64,000 bases of DNA from the NCBI GenBank assembly GCA_963813375.1, contig CAWEYT010000023.1, positions 146,242 through 210,241 of the forward strand, in the 5' to 3' direction. Source of the DNA: DASTFY01 sp963813375 (lineage in GTDB: Bacteria > Actinomycetota > Acidimicrobiia > Acidimicrobiales > Ilumatobacteraceae). Made by a program: the position numbers and the translations under genes. The notes under the pieces were generated by a model. It did not search any database. It saw only the letters and a list, made by a program, of their open reading frames with translations, and was not told the origin of the DNA. Positions within the stretch are counted from its first letter, which is position 1. The number at the start of each line of letters is the position of its first letter. Shown in pieces: positions 54,087-61,984 of the stretch.

Positions 54087-54812
54087 ATGGAGGCGAGATT
54101 GGATACTCGGAGAACCGGACGGATCTTCGGCTGGTTCTTCATCGGCACGTTCATCACCAGCATCCCAGCGCGGCTTCTCTTCGTCGACGGGCTGGGCGCC
54201 ACGTGGACCGACACCTTCTTCAACCCCGGGGCTGTCTCCGACACGAGCCTGCAGCTCGGCTCGATCTTCGAGTTCGGAGTGATCGTCACCAACATCGCAA
54301 CTGCGGTCGTCATCTACCCGCTCGTGAAGCGACAGAGCGCAACCGTCGGGCTCGGATATGTCACCGCTCGCATCATGGAGTCGGTGTTCATCGCGATCGG
54401 CCTCATCAGCATCATCGCCGTGGTGGACGTGAACGACGCTTGGCTCGGTGCGAGTGGGGCGGAGGCCACCGCGCTCGAAGTCCAAGGCAACACCCTGGTG
54501 TCCGTCTATGACTGGGCCTTCCAGTTCGGGCCCGGACTCGTGGTGGGCTTCGGGAACGGCTTGATGTTGGGCTACCTGATGTACCGCTCCGGCCTCGTGC
54601 CTCGGGGCATGGCGATGTTGGGTCTCATCGGTGGCCCGCTGCTGATCCTCTCCTTCGTGCTGATCCTGTTCGGGGCCTACGACAACGGGTCCGGACCTTC
54701 ATTCTTCCTGGCCCTGCCGGAGATCGCGTGGGAGGCGTCGCTCGCCGTCTACTGCGCGTGGAAGGGCTTCAGGCCGAGCCCGATCGCCGAGCCCGAGATG
54801 GCTGTGGCATAG
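54087..54812 (+). CDS. DUF4386-like membrane protein
   Basis: 241 residues with six hydrophobic helices. DUF4386 signs: GRIFGWFFIGTFITSIPARL, FEFGVIVTNIATAVVIYPLV, ARIMESVFIAIGLISIIAVV, FGPGLVVGFGNGLMLGYLMY, LVPRGMAMLGLIGGPLLIL. The family's function is unknown. It is less GC-rich than its neighbours and stands alone between the aminotransferase and the TetR gene. It is preceded by about 200 bp with two copies of ATCAGCAGGG (near 53982 and 54020) and no gene. Confidence 0.8.
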   Translation: MEARLDTRRTGRIFGWFFIGTFITSIPARLLFVDGLGATWTDTFFNPGAVSDTSLQLGSIFEFGVIVTNIATAVVIYPLVKRQSATVGLGYVTARIMESVFIAIGLISIIAVVDVNDAWLGASGAEATALEVQGNTLVSVYDWAFQFGPGLVVGFGNGLMLGYLMYRSGLVPRGMAMLGLIGGPLLILSFVLILFGAYDNGSGPSFFLALPEIAWEASLAVYCAWKGFRPSPIAEPEMAVA

Positions 54813-54830
54813 CCGACCAGTCGGTCACGG

Positions 54831-55466
54831 TCAGGCGGGCGCGGGCACGCGGCGGCGGTGGAGGCGCTTGAAGGCGCCGTCCTCGAGGCCGAGCTCCAGC
54901 GCCGCGGCGGCTCGCATGTAGCGCAGGAGCTGGGCCCGGGAAAGCACCCCCTCGTGCACGGTGAACTGCACGCCCAACCCGTCCAGGAGCGCGGAGAGCC
55001 GCCAGGCCGAGCCCTCGGGATCGGGGCAGGCGAACTCCCCACCGGCGACGCCGTCCTGGATGATGTCGCGGAGGCGGTCCTTCCAGGCCAGGTCGAGGTC
55101 CTGACTGATCCGGCGCATCGTCGGGTTGCGCACGGCCTCGCTCCAGCCGTCGATCCACAGCGTCCAGGACGGCTCGCCCGCCTCCGGCATGTCGAAGGAG
55201 AACATGGTGTCGAGCTTCGCCAGCGCGGTGGGAGCCTGCTCCAGCTCCAGCTCCAAGCGGGCGATGTCCTGCTCGGCGGCGTAGCGCAAGGCCTCCGCCA
55301 GGAGCAGCTCCTTCGAGTCGAAGTGGTAGTGGATGAGCCCGGTCGAGACGCCGAGCCGGTTGGCCACGTCCGACACCCGGGTGGCGGCGAAACCGCGGTC
55401 GATCACCACCTGGCAGGTCGTCTCCAGGATCTCGTTGCGCCGCTGCGCGACCGTCGCCCTCTTCAC
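54831..55466 (-). CDS. TetR/AcrR-family transcriptional regulator (BetI-like)
   Basis: 211 residues. The N-terminal helix-turn-helix RNEILETTCQVVIDRGFAAT, then VSDVANRLGVSTGLIHYHFD (about 30-50), is a standard TetR DNA-binding domain. The C-terminal ligand part, with PSWTLWIDGWSEAVRNPTMR and DGLGVQFTVHEG, is of the BetI-like type. ATG 55466. Two matching palindromes at 52331 and 59139 lie at the ends of the surrounding gene block, while none is in the gap before its own start, so control of the aminotransferase, Rieske and ABC promoters is inferred. Confidence 0.9.
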   Translation of the reverse strand: MKRATVAQRRNEILETTCQVVIDRGFAATRVSDVANRLGVSTGLIHYHFDSKELLLAEALRYAAEQDIARLELELEQAPTALAKLDTMFSFDMPEAGEPSWTLWIDGWSEAVRNPTMRRISQDLDLAWKDRLRDIIQDGVAGGEFACPDPEGSAWRLSALLDGLGVQFTVHEGVLSRAQLLRYMRAAAALELGLEDGAFKRLHRRRVPAPA

Positions 55467-55551
55467 CGTTGCCGCACCCTACTCACGGGCGACCCGCGCG
55501 CTAGGTTGCCCCGGCCAGGCGCAGGGGCCGCCGGCAGGGGGTCTGGGGGCG

Positions 55552-56478
55552 ATGTTCGATCTCTCGGGGAAGGTGGCGCTGGTCACGGGCGGGTCCATGG
55601 GGCTCGGCCTCACGTTCTCCGACACCCTGGCCGAGGCGGGCGCCGACATCGCGCTGACCGCCCGCACGGAGGACCTGCTGGAGCAGAACGCCGCCGGGTT
55701 GCGGGAGCGCCACGGGCGGCGGGTCAGCGTGCACCCGGCCGACGTGACGGACGCCGACGCCGTCGCCGGGGTCATCGCGTCGGTGGTGGCCGAGCACGGC
55801 CGGATCGACGTCCTCGTCAACAACGCCGGCATCTCGGACCTGCGGGGCCTGCCGAGCGAGCACTCGGACCACGAGACGTTCCGGCGGGTGGTCGAGGTGG
55901 ACCTGTTCGGGCTGTGGTACTTCACCCGCGACGCCGGCCGCCACATGCTCGAGCGGGGCTCGGGCTCGATCATCAACATCGCCTCGATCCTGGCCAGCGG
56001 CGGCAGCGAGTTCGTGAACCCGTGGTACTACGCGGCCAAGGGCGCGGTGGTGCAGCTCACCAAGCTGCTCGCGGTGGAGTGGGCCGACCGCAACGTGAGG
56101 GTCAACGCCATCGCCCCGGGCTACTTCGTGACCGAGATGACCCGCCCCATCTTCGACATGCTGGGCATGGCCCCCTGGATCGAGAGCCGCACACCCATGC
56201 GCCGTCTCGGTGATCCCGAGCGGGACCTCCGCGGGCCGATCCTGTTCCTGGCCTCCGACGCCTCCAGCTATGTCACCGGACACAACCTGTTCGTCGACGG
56301 AGGCTTCGAGGCCAGCCGCGGGGCCTGGCAGATCCCCCCGTCGCACTTCTTCTGGAACAAGGAGGCACCACAGGTCGGCGAGACCTACCCAGGTTTGGTA
56401 CCGAACGAGTTCGAGCAGTGGAAGATGGGCATTCCCGGCATGCACTTCCCCGTGCCGGAGGCCCCTGCCGAGACCTGA
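55552..56478 (+). CDS. SDR-family oxidoreductase
   Basis: 308 residues. Cofactor motif VALVTGGSMGLGLTFSD, NNAGISD, active-site NIASILASGGSEF and YYAAKGAV (Tyr-x3-Lys), and LFVDGGFEASRG. It has a C-terminal extension of about 45 residues beyond a standard SDR (IPPSHFFWNKEAPQVGETYP). ATG 55552 follows a G-rich stretch. It is divergent from the TetR gene and heads the small operon SDR, PPOX-like, SDR. Confidence 0.9.
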   Translation: MFDLSGKVALVTGGSMGLGLTFSDTLAEAGADIALTARTEDLLEQNAAGLRERHGRRVSVHPADVTDADAVAGVIASVVAEHGRIDVLVNNAGISDLRGLPSEHSDHETFRRVVEVDLFGLWYFTRDAGRHMLERGSGSIINIASILASGGSEFVNPWYYAAKGAVVQLTKLLAVEWADRNVRVNAIAPGYFVTEMTRPIFDMLGMAPWIESRTPMRRLGDPERDLRGPILFLASDASSYVTGHNLFVDGGFEASRGAWQIPPSHFFWNKEAPQVGETYPGLVPNEFEQWKMGIPGMHFPVPEAPAET

Positions 56479-56488
56479 GGAGTCGACG

Positions 56489-56917
56489 ATGGAACTGGAC
56501 GAGATCAAGGCCGAAGGCCATCGACTGAGCCCCTGGGCCCACATGGCGACCGTCGGTGCGGACGGCAAGCCCGACGTCGTGCCGGTGCACCCGGCGTGGG
56601 AAGGCGACACGCTCTGGGTGTTCGCCTCCGAGGACTCGGTGAAGTGCCGCAACATCGCCCACCAGCCGGAGGTGGCGCTGCACTGGCAGGTCACCGAGAG
56701 CGGTGACGGCCTCGAGGTGTGGGGGACGGCCTCGGTCCACACCGACGTCGACACCAAGCGGCGCCTCTGGACCGGCCTGTTCGACTACAACCTCGACGAC
56801 TTCGCCGCCGGTGGACCTGAAGCCCCTGGCACCGCGTTCATCGCCGTCGCCCCGTCCCGCGCTGTCTACCTCAAGGCCTACGGCATGGGCGGGATCAGCC
56901 GGTGGAAGGCCGGCTGA
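56489..56917 (+). CDS. pyridoxamine 5'-phosphate oxidase-like / F420-binding fold protein
   Basis: 142 residues of the split-barrel flavin/F420-binding fold: WAHMATVGADGKPDVVPVHP, TLWVFASEDSVKCRNIAHQP, EVALHWQVTESGDGLEVWGT, YLKAYGMGGISRW. These small proteins reduce or bind flavin or F420 ligands; the reaction is unknown. ATG 56489 has GAGGAG upstream and begins 10 bp after the SDR stop. The following SDR gene overlaps it by 16 bp. Confidence 0.85.
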   Translation: MELDEIKAEGHRLSPWAHMATVGADGKPDVVPVHPAWEGDTLWVFASEDSVKCRNIAHQPEVALHWQVTESGDGLEVWGTASVHTDVDTKRRLWTGLFDYNLDDFAAGGPEAPGTAFIAVAPSRAVYLKAYGMGGISRWKAG

Positions 56918-57693
56918 CCCACCTCTCCCGGTCCATCGCCGGGAAGCGGGCCATCGTCACCGGCGCCGCCTCCGGGATGGGCCGAGCGACCGCCCACCTG
57001 TTCGCCGACGAAGGAGCGCGCGTCGCCGTCCTGGACCTGGGCGAGGACCGCGTCGGGGCCGTCGTCGAGGAGATCCGCTCGGTGCACGGGCCGGAGGCCG
57101 CGCAGGGCTGGACCGTCGACGTGAGCGACGGCGAGCAGGTGCGCCACGTGGTCGGCGAGGTCGGGGACGCGTTCGGCGGTCTCGACATCCTCGTCAACAA
57201 CGCCGGCATCTCCCGCCCCGCAGGCGCAGCCTCGGACGACGCCGAGTTCGACGAGGTCTGGGCGGCGACGCTCGCCGTCAACCTCACCGCGCAGGCCCGC
57301 ATGGTCCGCGCCGCGCTGCCGTTCCTCCAGGCCGCCGGAGGCGGCCGGGTGGTCAACATCGCCTCCACCGACGGGTTGATCGCCACGGCCGGGATCACGG
57401 CCTACACAGCCAGCAAGCACGGCGTCATCGGGCTGACGAGGAGCCTGGCCGTCGAGTTGGGCCGGACGGGCGTGACGGTCAACTGCGTCTGCCCCGGGCC
57501 GATCACCACCGCGATGACCGCGGCCATCCCCGACGAGGTCAAGGATGCCTATGCCCGTCGCCGGGTGCCGCTACGCCGCTACGGCGAACCGGAGGAGGTG
57601 GCCCACATGACCCTGAGCCTGGTGTTGCCGGCGGCCAGCTTCGTGAACGGGGCCGTCGTCGTCGTGGACGGCGGCATGACGATCCGCCACTAA
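56902..57693 (+). CDS. SDR-family oxidoreductase
   Basis: 263 residues. GKRAIVTGAASGMGRATAHL, LDILVNNAGISRPAGA, VNIASTDGLIATAGITAYTA then SKHGVIGL (Tyr-x3-Lys), and the terminal VVVVDGGMTI. Classical FabG-like SDR; substrate unknown. GTG 56902 lies inside the end of the PPOX-like gene, in a different frame. A terminator hairpin follows 10 bp after the stop. Confidence 0.9.
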   Translation: MEGRLTHLSRSIAGKRAIVTGAASGMGRATAHLFADEGARVAVLDLGEDRVGAVVEEIRSVHGPEAAQGWTVDVSDGEQVRHVVGEVGDAFGGLDILVNNAGISRPAGAASDDAEFDEVWAATLAVNLTAQARMVRAALPFLQAAGGGRVVNIASTDGLIATAGITAYTASKHGVIGLTRSLAVELGRTGVTVNCVCPGPITTAMTAAIPDEVKDAYARRRVPLRRYGEPEEVAHMTLSLVLPAASFVNGAVVVVDGGMTIRH

Positions 57694-57702
57694 GACGCGC
57701 CA

Positions 57703-57734
57703 CAGGGGTCCCGACCTGACGGTCAGGACCCCTG
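57703..57734 (+). terminator. hairpin after the SDR-PPOX-SDR operon
   Basis: CAGGGGTCC (57703-57711) pairs perfectly with GGACCCCTG (57726-57734) across a 14-base loop, 10 bp after the SDR stop. There is no T-run. Confidence 0.6.
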
Positions 57735-57900
57735 CGCGCCCCGCTACCTGTTCACATGTCCTTCGCTGTTGTACTCGGCGGGCGGTTGCTCTCGCCGGGC
57801 ATCGCAGACGTCGGGCCGCCCGGTCAGGCCGCGCGGCCGGCGCCCGCTCTCCGTTCGTGGTGGGACCACCACCGGGGGAGGCCGGCGGTCGGCGGCGAGG

Positions 57901-57951
57901 CGTTCATGGCCGACCTGACCGCAACAGTTCCGGTGGCGTCGGCCATGAACG
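57901..57951. terminator. long hairpin after the Rieske oxygenase gene
   Basis: Perfect 14-bp arms CGTTCATGGCCGAC and GTCGGCCATGAACG with a 23-base loop, 17 bp beyond the Rieske stop on the minus strand. It is the strongest hairpin seen in the window. The rest of the 57735-57967 gap shows no gene. Confidence 0.6.
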
Positions 57952-57967
57952 GTCGGAGCGGTGGGTG

Positions 57968-59089
57968 TCAGCGGGTGGCGGCTCGGACCAGCTGGTGGAC
58001 GTGGTGCACTCCGGCCTCGTGCACGACCGAGAGCCGACCGTTGGTGTCGACTCCGGCCGTGTAGCCCCGCTGCACCTGCTCGCAGATGTCGAGGTCCTGC
58101 GCCGCCACCTCCTGGCTGGCGGCCAGGTCGGCAGCCCGCCGGTCCTCGGGCACGTCGGCCGTCCAGAAGCGGTAGGCCTGGACCCGGGTGCGGGTGGGGG
58201 AGAGCGGGGTGAGGTGCAGGGCCGACAGGTAGCGGGGGAACGTGCTGACCAGGAGGTTGGGGAAGACCGTGAAGTAGATGCCGGCGATGAACACGTCCTC
58301 GATCTGGTTGGCGGCCACCTCGGCCCAGCCGGGCTCGCCGGGTGACGACGCCGCGAGGGCGTGCTCGGCGGCGCTTCGTGGCCGGGTCGGCCGGTCCCAG
58401 GCCAGCGCGATCGGGCCCGCGGTCGTGATCGGGTACTCCCAGTCGGCCACGATGAGGTTCGGGTGCACGAACGGGGTGTGGAAGTTCTCCGAGTAGTTCT
58501 CGACCAGCACCTTCCAGTTGAACTCCCGCTCGTGGCACTCCCGGACCGCGAGCTGGTAGTCGTCGAGCGGGTACGGGTCGATGGCGGCGGCCAGCGGACC
58601 GAGGTCGAGCGGTGGCGCGTCCGGCTCGGGGTGGACGAACAGGAAGCGGGCCCAGGTGGCGACGGACACCGGGTACAGGTGGTGGTCGGCGGGATCGAAG
58701 CCCTCCGCGCCCTCCATGCCGGTAGCCCGGGCCAGGGTCCCGTCGAGGCGGTAGACCCACGCGTGGTAGGCGCATGACAGGGCCCGGGCCGCCCCGCAGC
58801 CCTCGGCCACCGGGCCGCCCCGGTGCCGGCAGACGTTGACGAAGCCCCGCAGCACGCCCTCCTGATCGCGGGTCAGGAGGAGCGGCAGGCCGGTCGCGCT
58901 GGTGGTCGCCAGGTAGCTGCCGGGCTGGGCCACGTCGTCCGTGACGCCGACGCAGCTCCATCCCGTGCGGAAGATGGCGTCGAGCTCCCGCCGGTGGTGG
59001 GCCTCGTCGTGGTACCAGGCCGCCGGGAGCGTGGTCGCCGTCGTGAGGGACACCGGCACCGCAGCCGCCCGGGGATCGATGACCGTCAC
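57968..59089 (-). CDS. Rieske non-heme iron oxygenase, alpha subunit
   Basis: 373 residues. The Rieske [2Fe-2S] site is NVCRHRGGPVAEGCGAARAL then SCAYHAWVY (Cys-x-His...Cys-x2-His, about 78-100). The mononuclear iron site is VENYSENFHTPFVHPNLIV (E-x2-H-x4-H). It is of the aromatic-ring/betaine-type monooxygenase group that attacks aromatic rings or N-methyl groups; it needs a reductase and none is encoded nearby. GTG 59089 has AGGAGG close upstream. A TetR-type operator lies 50 bp upstream, shared with the divergent ABC ATPase. Confidence 0.92.
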   Translation of the reverse strand: MTVIDPRAAAVPVSLTTATTLPAAWYHDEAHHRRELDAIFRTGWSCVGVTDDVAQPGSYLATTSATGLPLLLTRDQEGVLRGFVNVCRHRGGPVAEGCGAARALSCAYHAWVYRLDGTLARATGMEGAEGFDPADHHLYPVSVATWARFLFVHPEPDAPPLDLGPLAAAIDPYPLDDYQLAVRECHEREFNWKVLVENYSENFHTPFVHPNLIVADWEYPITTAGPIALAWDRPTRPRSAAEHALAASSPGEPGWAEVAANQIEDVFIAGIYFTVFPNLLVSTFPRYLSALHLTPLSPTRTRVQAYRFWTADVPEDRRAADLAASQEVAAQDLDICEQVQRGYTAGVDTNGRLSVVHEAGVHHVHQLVRAATR

Positions 59090-59138
59090 AGCTCCTCCTG
59101 AGGGCCTTGCGCCGAACCGGCGTGCGGGACTCCGCGCA

Positions 59139-59156
59139 ACTGACTCGTCAGTCAGT
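59139..59156. promoter_or_regulatory. TetR-type operator between Rieske and ABC ATPase genes
   Basis: Perfect ACTGAC-TCGTCA-GTCAGT. It differs from the site at 52339-52356 only in the centre and at the last base. It lies in the divergent promoter and so could control both genes. Confidence 0.65.
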
Positions 59157-59198
59157 ATAGCCATCCTGCCGGAGCGCGATCTGCTAGGAATCCCCGCA

Positions 59199-60270
59199 GT
59201 GGAGGAGCGATCGGCCGGCGGGGGCGCCGTCACGCTGGAGAAGCTGGAGAAGCGCTTCGACGACGAGGTCGCGGTGGACGGCGTGGACCTGCAGATCGCC
59301 GCGGGGGAGTTCTTCGCCCTGCTCGGTCCGTCCGGCTGCGGCAAGACGACGACGCTGCGGATGATCGGCGGGTTCGAGCGGCCGACCAGCGGGCGGGTGC
59401 TGATCGACGGCGACGACGTCTCGGCCATCCCTCCCGAGAAGCGCCCGGTCAACACCGTGTTCCAGAGCTACGCGCTGTTCCCGCACCTGTCGGTGGCGGA
59501 CAACGTGGGCTTCGGACTGCGGTTCGCGAAGGTGTCCAAGGAGGAGGCCAAGCGGCAGGTCGGCGAGGCGCTGGAGCTGGTGCGGCTCACCCGCCTGGCC
59601 CGCCGCCGTCCCAGCCAGCTCTCGGGCGGGCAGCAGCAGCGGGTGGCGTTGGCCCGGGCCCTCGTCCTGCGGCCGCGGGTGCTCCTCCTCGACGAGCCGC
59701 TCGGCGCCCTCGACGCCAAGCTGCGCAAGGAGCTGCGGGCCGAGCTCACATCGCTGCAACGCACGGTCGGGATCACGTTCGTGTTCGTCACCCACGACCA
59801 GGAGGAGGCGCTCTCGATGAGCCACCGCCTGGCCGTGATGTACAACGGGCGCATCATCCAGTGCGGGGAGCCGCGCGAGGTCTACGAGGCGCCCGCCACC
59901 GCGTTCGTGGCCGAGTTCCTCGGCGTGGCGAACCTGTTCGACGTCGAGTTCGACGCCAGCGGCGTCTGCACGGTGTCCGGTCACGCGATCCGCGTCGACG
60001 CCGGCCAGCCCGCCGGCCTCGGCCGCATCGTCGTGCGCCCGGAGCGGGTGCGGCTGCTCGAAGGCCCGATCGACGGCCAGGTCAACGCCGTCGAGGGCGT
60101 GGTGCGTGAGCAGGTGTACGTCGGCAGCGCAGAGTCAGCTCGAGGTGGTGCTGGCCGACGGCGCGCTGCTGCAGGTCGTGCTGCCGAACGACGGCCGCGC
60201 CGTACCCGCGCCGGGGGAGACCGTCACGGCGTCCCTCCCCGCGGACGCCATCCAGGTCCTGACCGGCTGA
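59199..60270 (+). CDS. PotA-like ABC transporter ATP-binding protein (one frame break)
   Basis: Importer ATPase of the spermidine/putrescine-iron type. Walker A LLGPSGCGKTTTLRMI, Q-loop NTVFQSYALFPHLSV, signature LSGGQQQRVALARALV, Walker B VLLLDEPLGALDAKLR, H-loop FVFVTHDQEEALS. The C-terminal TOBE part (VRPERVRLLEG) is continued after a break near 60130 with QLEVVLADGALLQVVLPNDG to AIQVLTG-stop at 60270. GTG 59199. No permease or binding protein follows inside the window, so its partners are elsewhere or lost. With an aminotransferase and Rieske enzyme nearby, a polyamine- or betaine-like substrate is possible. Confidence 0.9.
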
Positions 60271-60274
60271 CCGA

Positions 60275-60376
60275 ATGGCCCGGTTGACGGACCGGAGGCT
60301 CACCTTCAACGCCCTCGCACAGATCTACGACGCCATTCGCCCGGGCCCGAGGTGTGAGATCGAGCTGCTCACGTAG
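60275..60376 (+). pseudogene. N-terminal remnant of a methyltransferase-like gene
   Basis: A 33-codon frame starting at ATG 60275 reads RRLTFNALAQIYDAIRPGPR, the usual opening (F-x-x-x-A-x-x-Y-D-x-x-R-P) of a SAM-methyltransferase, then stops. The rest of the enzyme is not present downstream; instead a convergent DUF3237-like gene begins. Remnant or insertion breakpoint. Confidence 0.5.
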
Positions 60377-60800
60377 ACGTGGGTGGCTCCCAGACGAGCT
60401 CGGAGACGTCGATCAAGAGTCGTTCGGGGCGCACTTCGCCCGTGCCGACGCAGACCACGTCGTTCAGCCAGCGATAGCCGGGATCGTCACTCAGATGAGT
60501 CAGCCAGCACACGATCTGCCGTGCTCCTTGCGGATACGCCCGCCCGTACCCGCCGCAGTGGAACAGCACGGTGGCGCCGTCGTCGGTGACGATCACGCCG
60601 TCGAAGTCGGGGCAGTAGGTCCCGTCTCCTCGACGGTGAGGGTGGTTGGCGCCCTGCATGGACCCGCTGAGGCGTCCATGGCATCGACCTTCGGCGAGGA
60701 ACAGATGTTGGCCTTCGTTCCCATCGGCGCCGAGGGCGACGCTCCATGCCTGGGGGTAGTCGAATTCCATCCGGTACAAGGGCTCGAGGCGCATGGGCAC
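60369..60800 (-). CDS. DUF3237-like protein
   Basis: 143 residues, a small beta-barrel-like protein: LEPLYRMEFDYPQAWSVALG, FLAEGRCHGRLSGSMQGANH, TYCPDFDGVIVTDDGATVLF and GRAYPQGARQIVCWLTHLSD. The GxLxG and GVIxTDDGA patterns fit DUF3237-type proteins, whose role is unknown. GTG 60800 or ATG 60794. It is divergent from the HAD phosphatase gene. Confidence 0.7.
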   Translation of the reverse strand: MPMRLEPLYRMEFDYPQAWSVALGADGNEGQHLFLAEGRCHGRLSGSMQGANHPHRRGDGTYCPDFDGVIVTDDGATVLFHCGGYGRAYPQGARQIVCWLTHLSDDPGYRWLNDVVCVGTGEVRPERLLIDVSELVWEPPTST

Positions 60801-60854
60801 AGTTCAACACCGCCACGTCCGCAGCCCGACGGTTCCTGGCAGCATGGGTGCGAG

Positions 60855-61355
60855 GTGTCGCCGCGTCCGTCCCCGCTCGCCGTCATCGACCTCGACGGTG
60901 TCATCGCCGATGTCCGCCATCGGCTGCACCACCTGAAGGCCAAGCCGAAGGACTGGGACGCGTTCTTCGCCGCGGCACGCGACGACGAGGCACACCCGGA
61001 GGGCCTCGCGATCGTCGAGACGCTCTCGAAGGACCACGAGATCGTTTTCCTGACCGGTCGTCCCGAGCAGCTGCGCGACGAGACGCTTCGATGGCTGGAT
61101 CGTCACGGCCTCAGTGGCAACCGGCTGGTGATGCGGCCTCCCGGGGACCGGCGGCCCGCGGCGGTCGTGAAGCTCGAGCTGCTGGAGGAGTTCGCGCGCC
61201 GGCAACCGATCGGGATCGTCGTCGACGACGACCCGGCAGTCCTGGATGCCGTCCGGCGGGCCGGACATCCCGTGTTCGCGGCCGATTGGGAAGCCCGCAC
61301 GGCCGACAGCACCCGAGCCCTCCGCGACGCTCAGGGATCCGAAGGTCGCACCTGA
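60855..61355 (+). CDS. HAD-family phosphatase, polynucleotide kinase 3'-phosphatase-like
   Basis: 166 residues. HAD motif I LAVIDLDGVIADVRHRLHHL (nucleophile and acid Asp in DLDGV), the KPKDWDAFFAAARDDEAHPE block typical of the T4 PNK phosphatase-type subgroup, motif II IVFLTGRPEQLRDETLRWLD (Thr), VVKLELLEEF with a Lys, and motif III GIVVDDDPAVLDAV (Asp pair). No kinase domain is attached. GTG 60855 is the nearest in-frame start. Function: probably dephosphorylation of a nucleic-acid end or small phosphate ester. Confidence 0.85.
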   Translation: MSPRPSPLAVIDLDGVIADVRHRLHHLKAKPKDWDAFFAAARDDEAHPEGLAIVETLSKDHEIVFLTGRPEQLRDETLRWLDRHGLSGNRLVMRPPGDRRPAAVVKLELLEEFARRQPIGIVVDDDPAVLDAVRRAGHPVFAADWEARTADSTRALRDAQGSEGRT

Positions 61356-61379
61356 ACGACGGGACCGGTCCCCGCCGAC

Positions 61380-61511
61380 GTGCCGGTCGGGCGGCTCCAG
61401 CGCTCGCCGCCCGCCGTCCAACCCCCGGCGCCAGGTCTCCGCCGACCGGCCGAGGTAGTAGGCGGGCAGGGTCCGCTGGCCGGCGTCGTCCTGGCCGCAG
61501 AGCCTCGCCAC
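61380..61511 (-). pseudogene. possible small-protein remnant
   Basis: Reading from ATG 61511 the frame gives LPAYYLGRSAETWRRGLDGG, a motif style (YLGRPA-x-x-W) seen in short actinobacterial hypothetical proteins, but it then runs on into antisense of the HAD gene without a nearby stop. It may be a small gene with a broken end. Low certainty. Confidence 0.25.
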
Positions 61512-61519
61512 CTACGCTC

Positions 61520-61954
61520 CGCAGCGACGACTACCCGATGGCCTGGACGCGGCCACGGCCGACTCGCTCATCCGGGATGCCACCAACCCGGTCAACCCCG
61601 CCGAGCGGCTGGACACGGATCGCCCATGCCGCACCCAGCGCAGCCCACGACGATGCGTTCCGGCAGTGGTGGAACCGCATCGGCCAGCGGGCGGCCGGTC
61701 CCGGTACCGCGGCGACCATCCGGGCGATCGCCACCCGGACCGACCTCCGTCACCGCCTCCCGACCGTCTCCGCGCCCACGCTCGTGGTCCATCGGCGCAA
61801 CTGCACCAACGTGGACGTCGGCCACTCCCGGTACCTCGCAGACCATCTGCCGGAGGCTCGACTCGAGCTCGTCGGAGGAACCGACTCACTCTGGTTCACC
61901 GACACGGGCGAGCTCCTCGAGCGAGCCATGAGCTTCCTCGCCGGCACACAGTGA
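61520..61954 (+). pseudogene. alpha/beta hydrolase, C-terminal fragment
   Basis: Only the C-terminal third is present. It reads ATRTDLRHRLPTVSAPTLVV, HRRNCTNVDVGHSRYLADHL, PEARLELVGGTDSLWFTDTG and ends LERAMSFLAGTQ. This matches the end of alpha/beta hydrolases often fused to adenylate-cyclase or LuxR domains (R-x-P-T-L-V-x-H-R). In the usual GHS or nucleophile region nothing is found upstream, and the typical catalytic His region is GGTDSLWF, without His. A decayed remnant beside other fragments. Confidence 0.6.
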
Positions 61955-61984
61955 CGGTGGTGTTGCCCCGGGTGAGTGCAGGTG

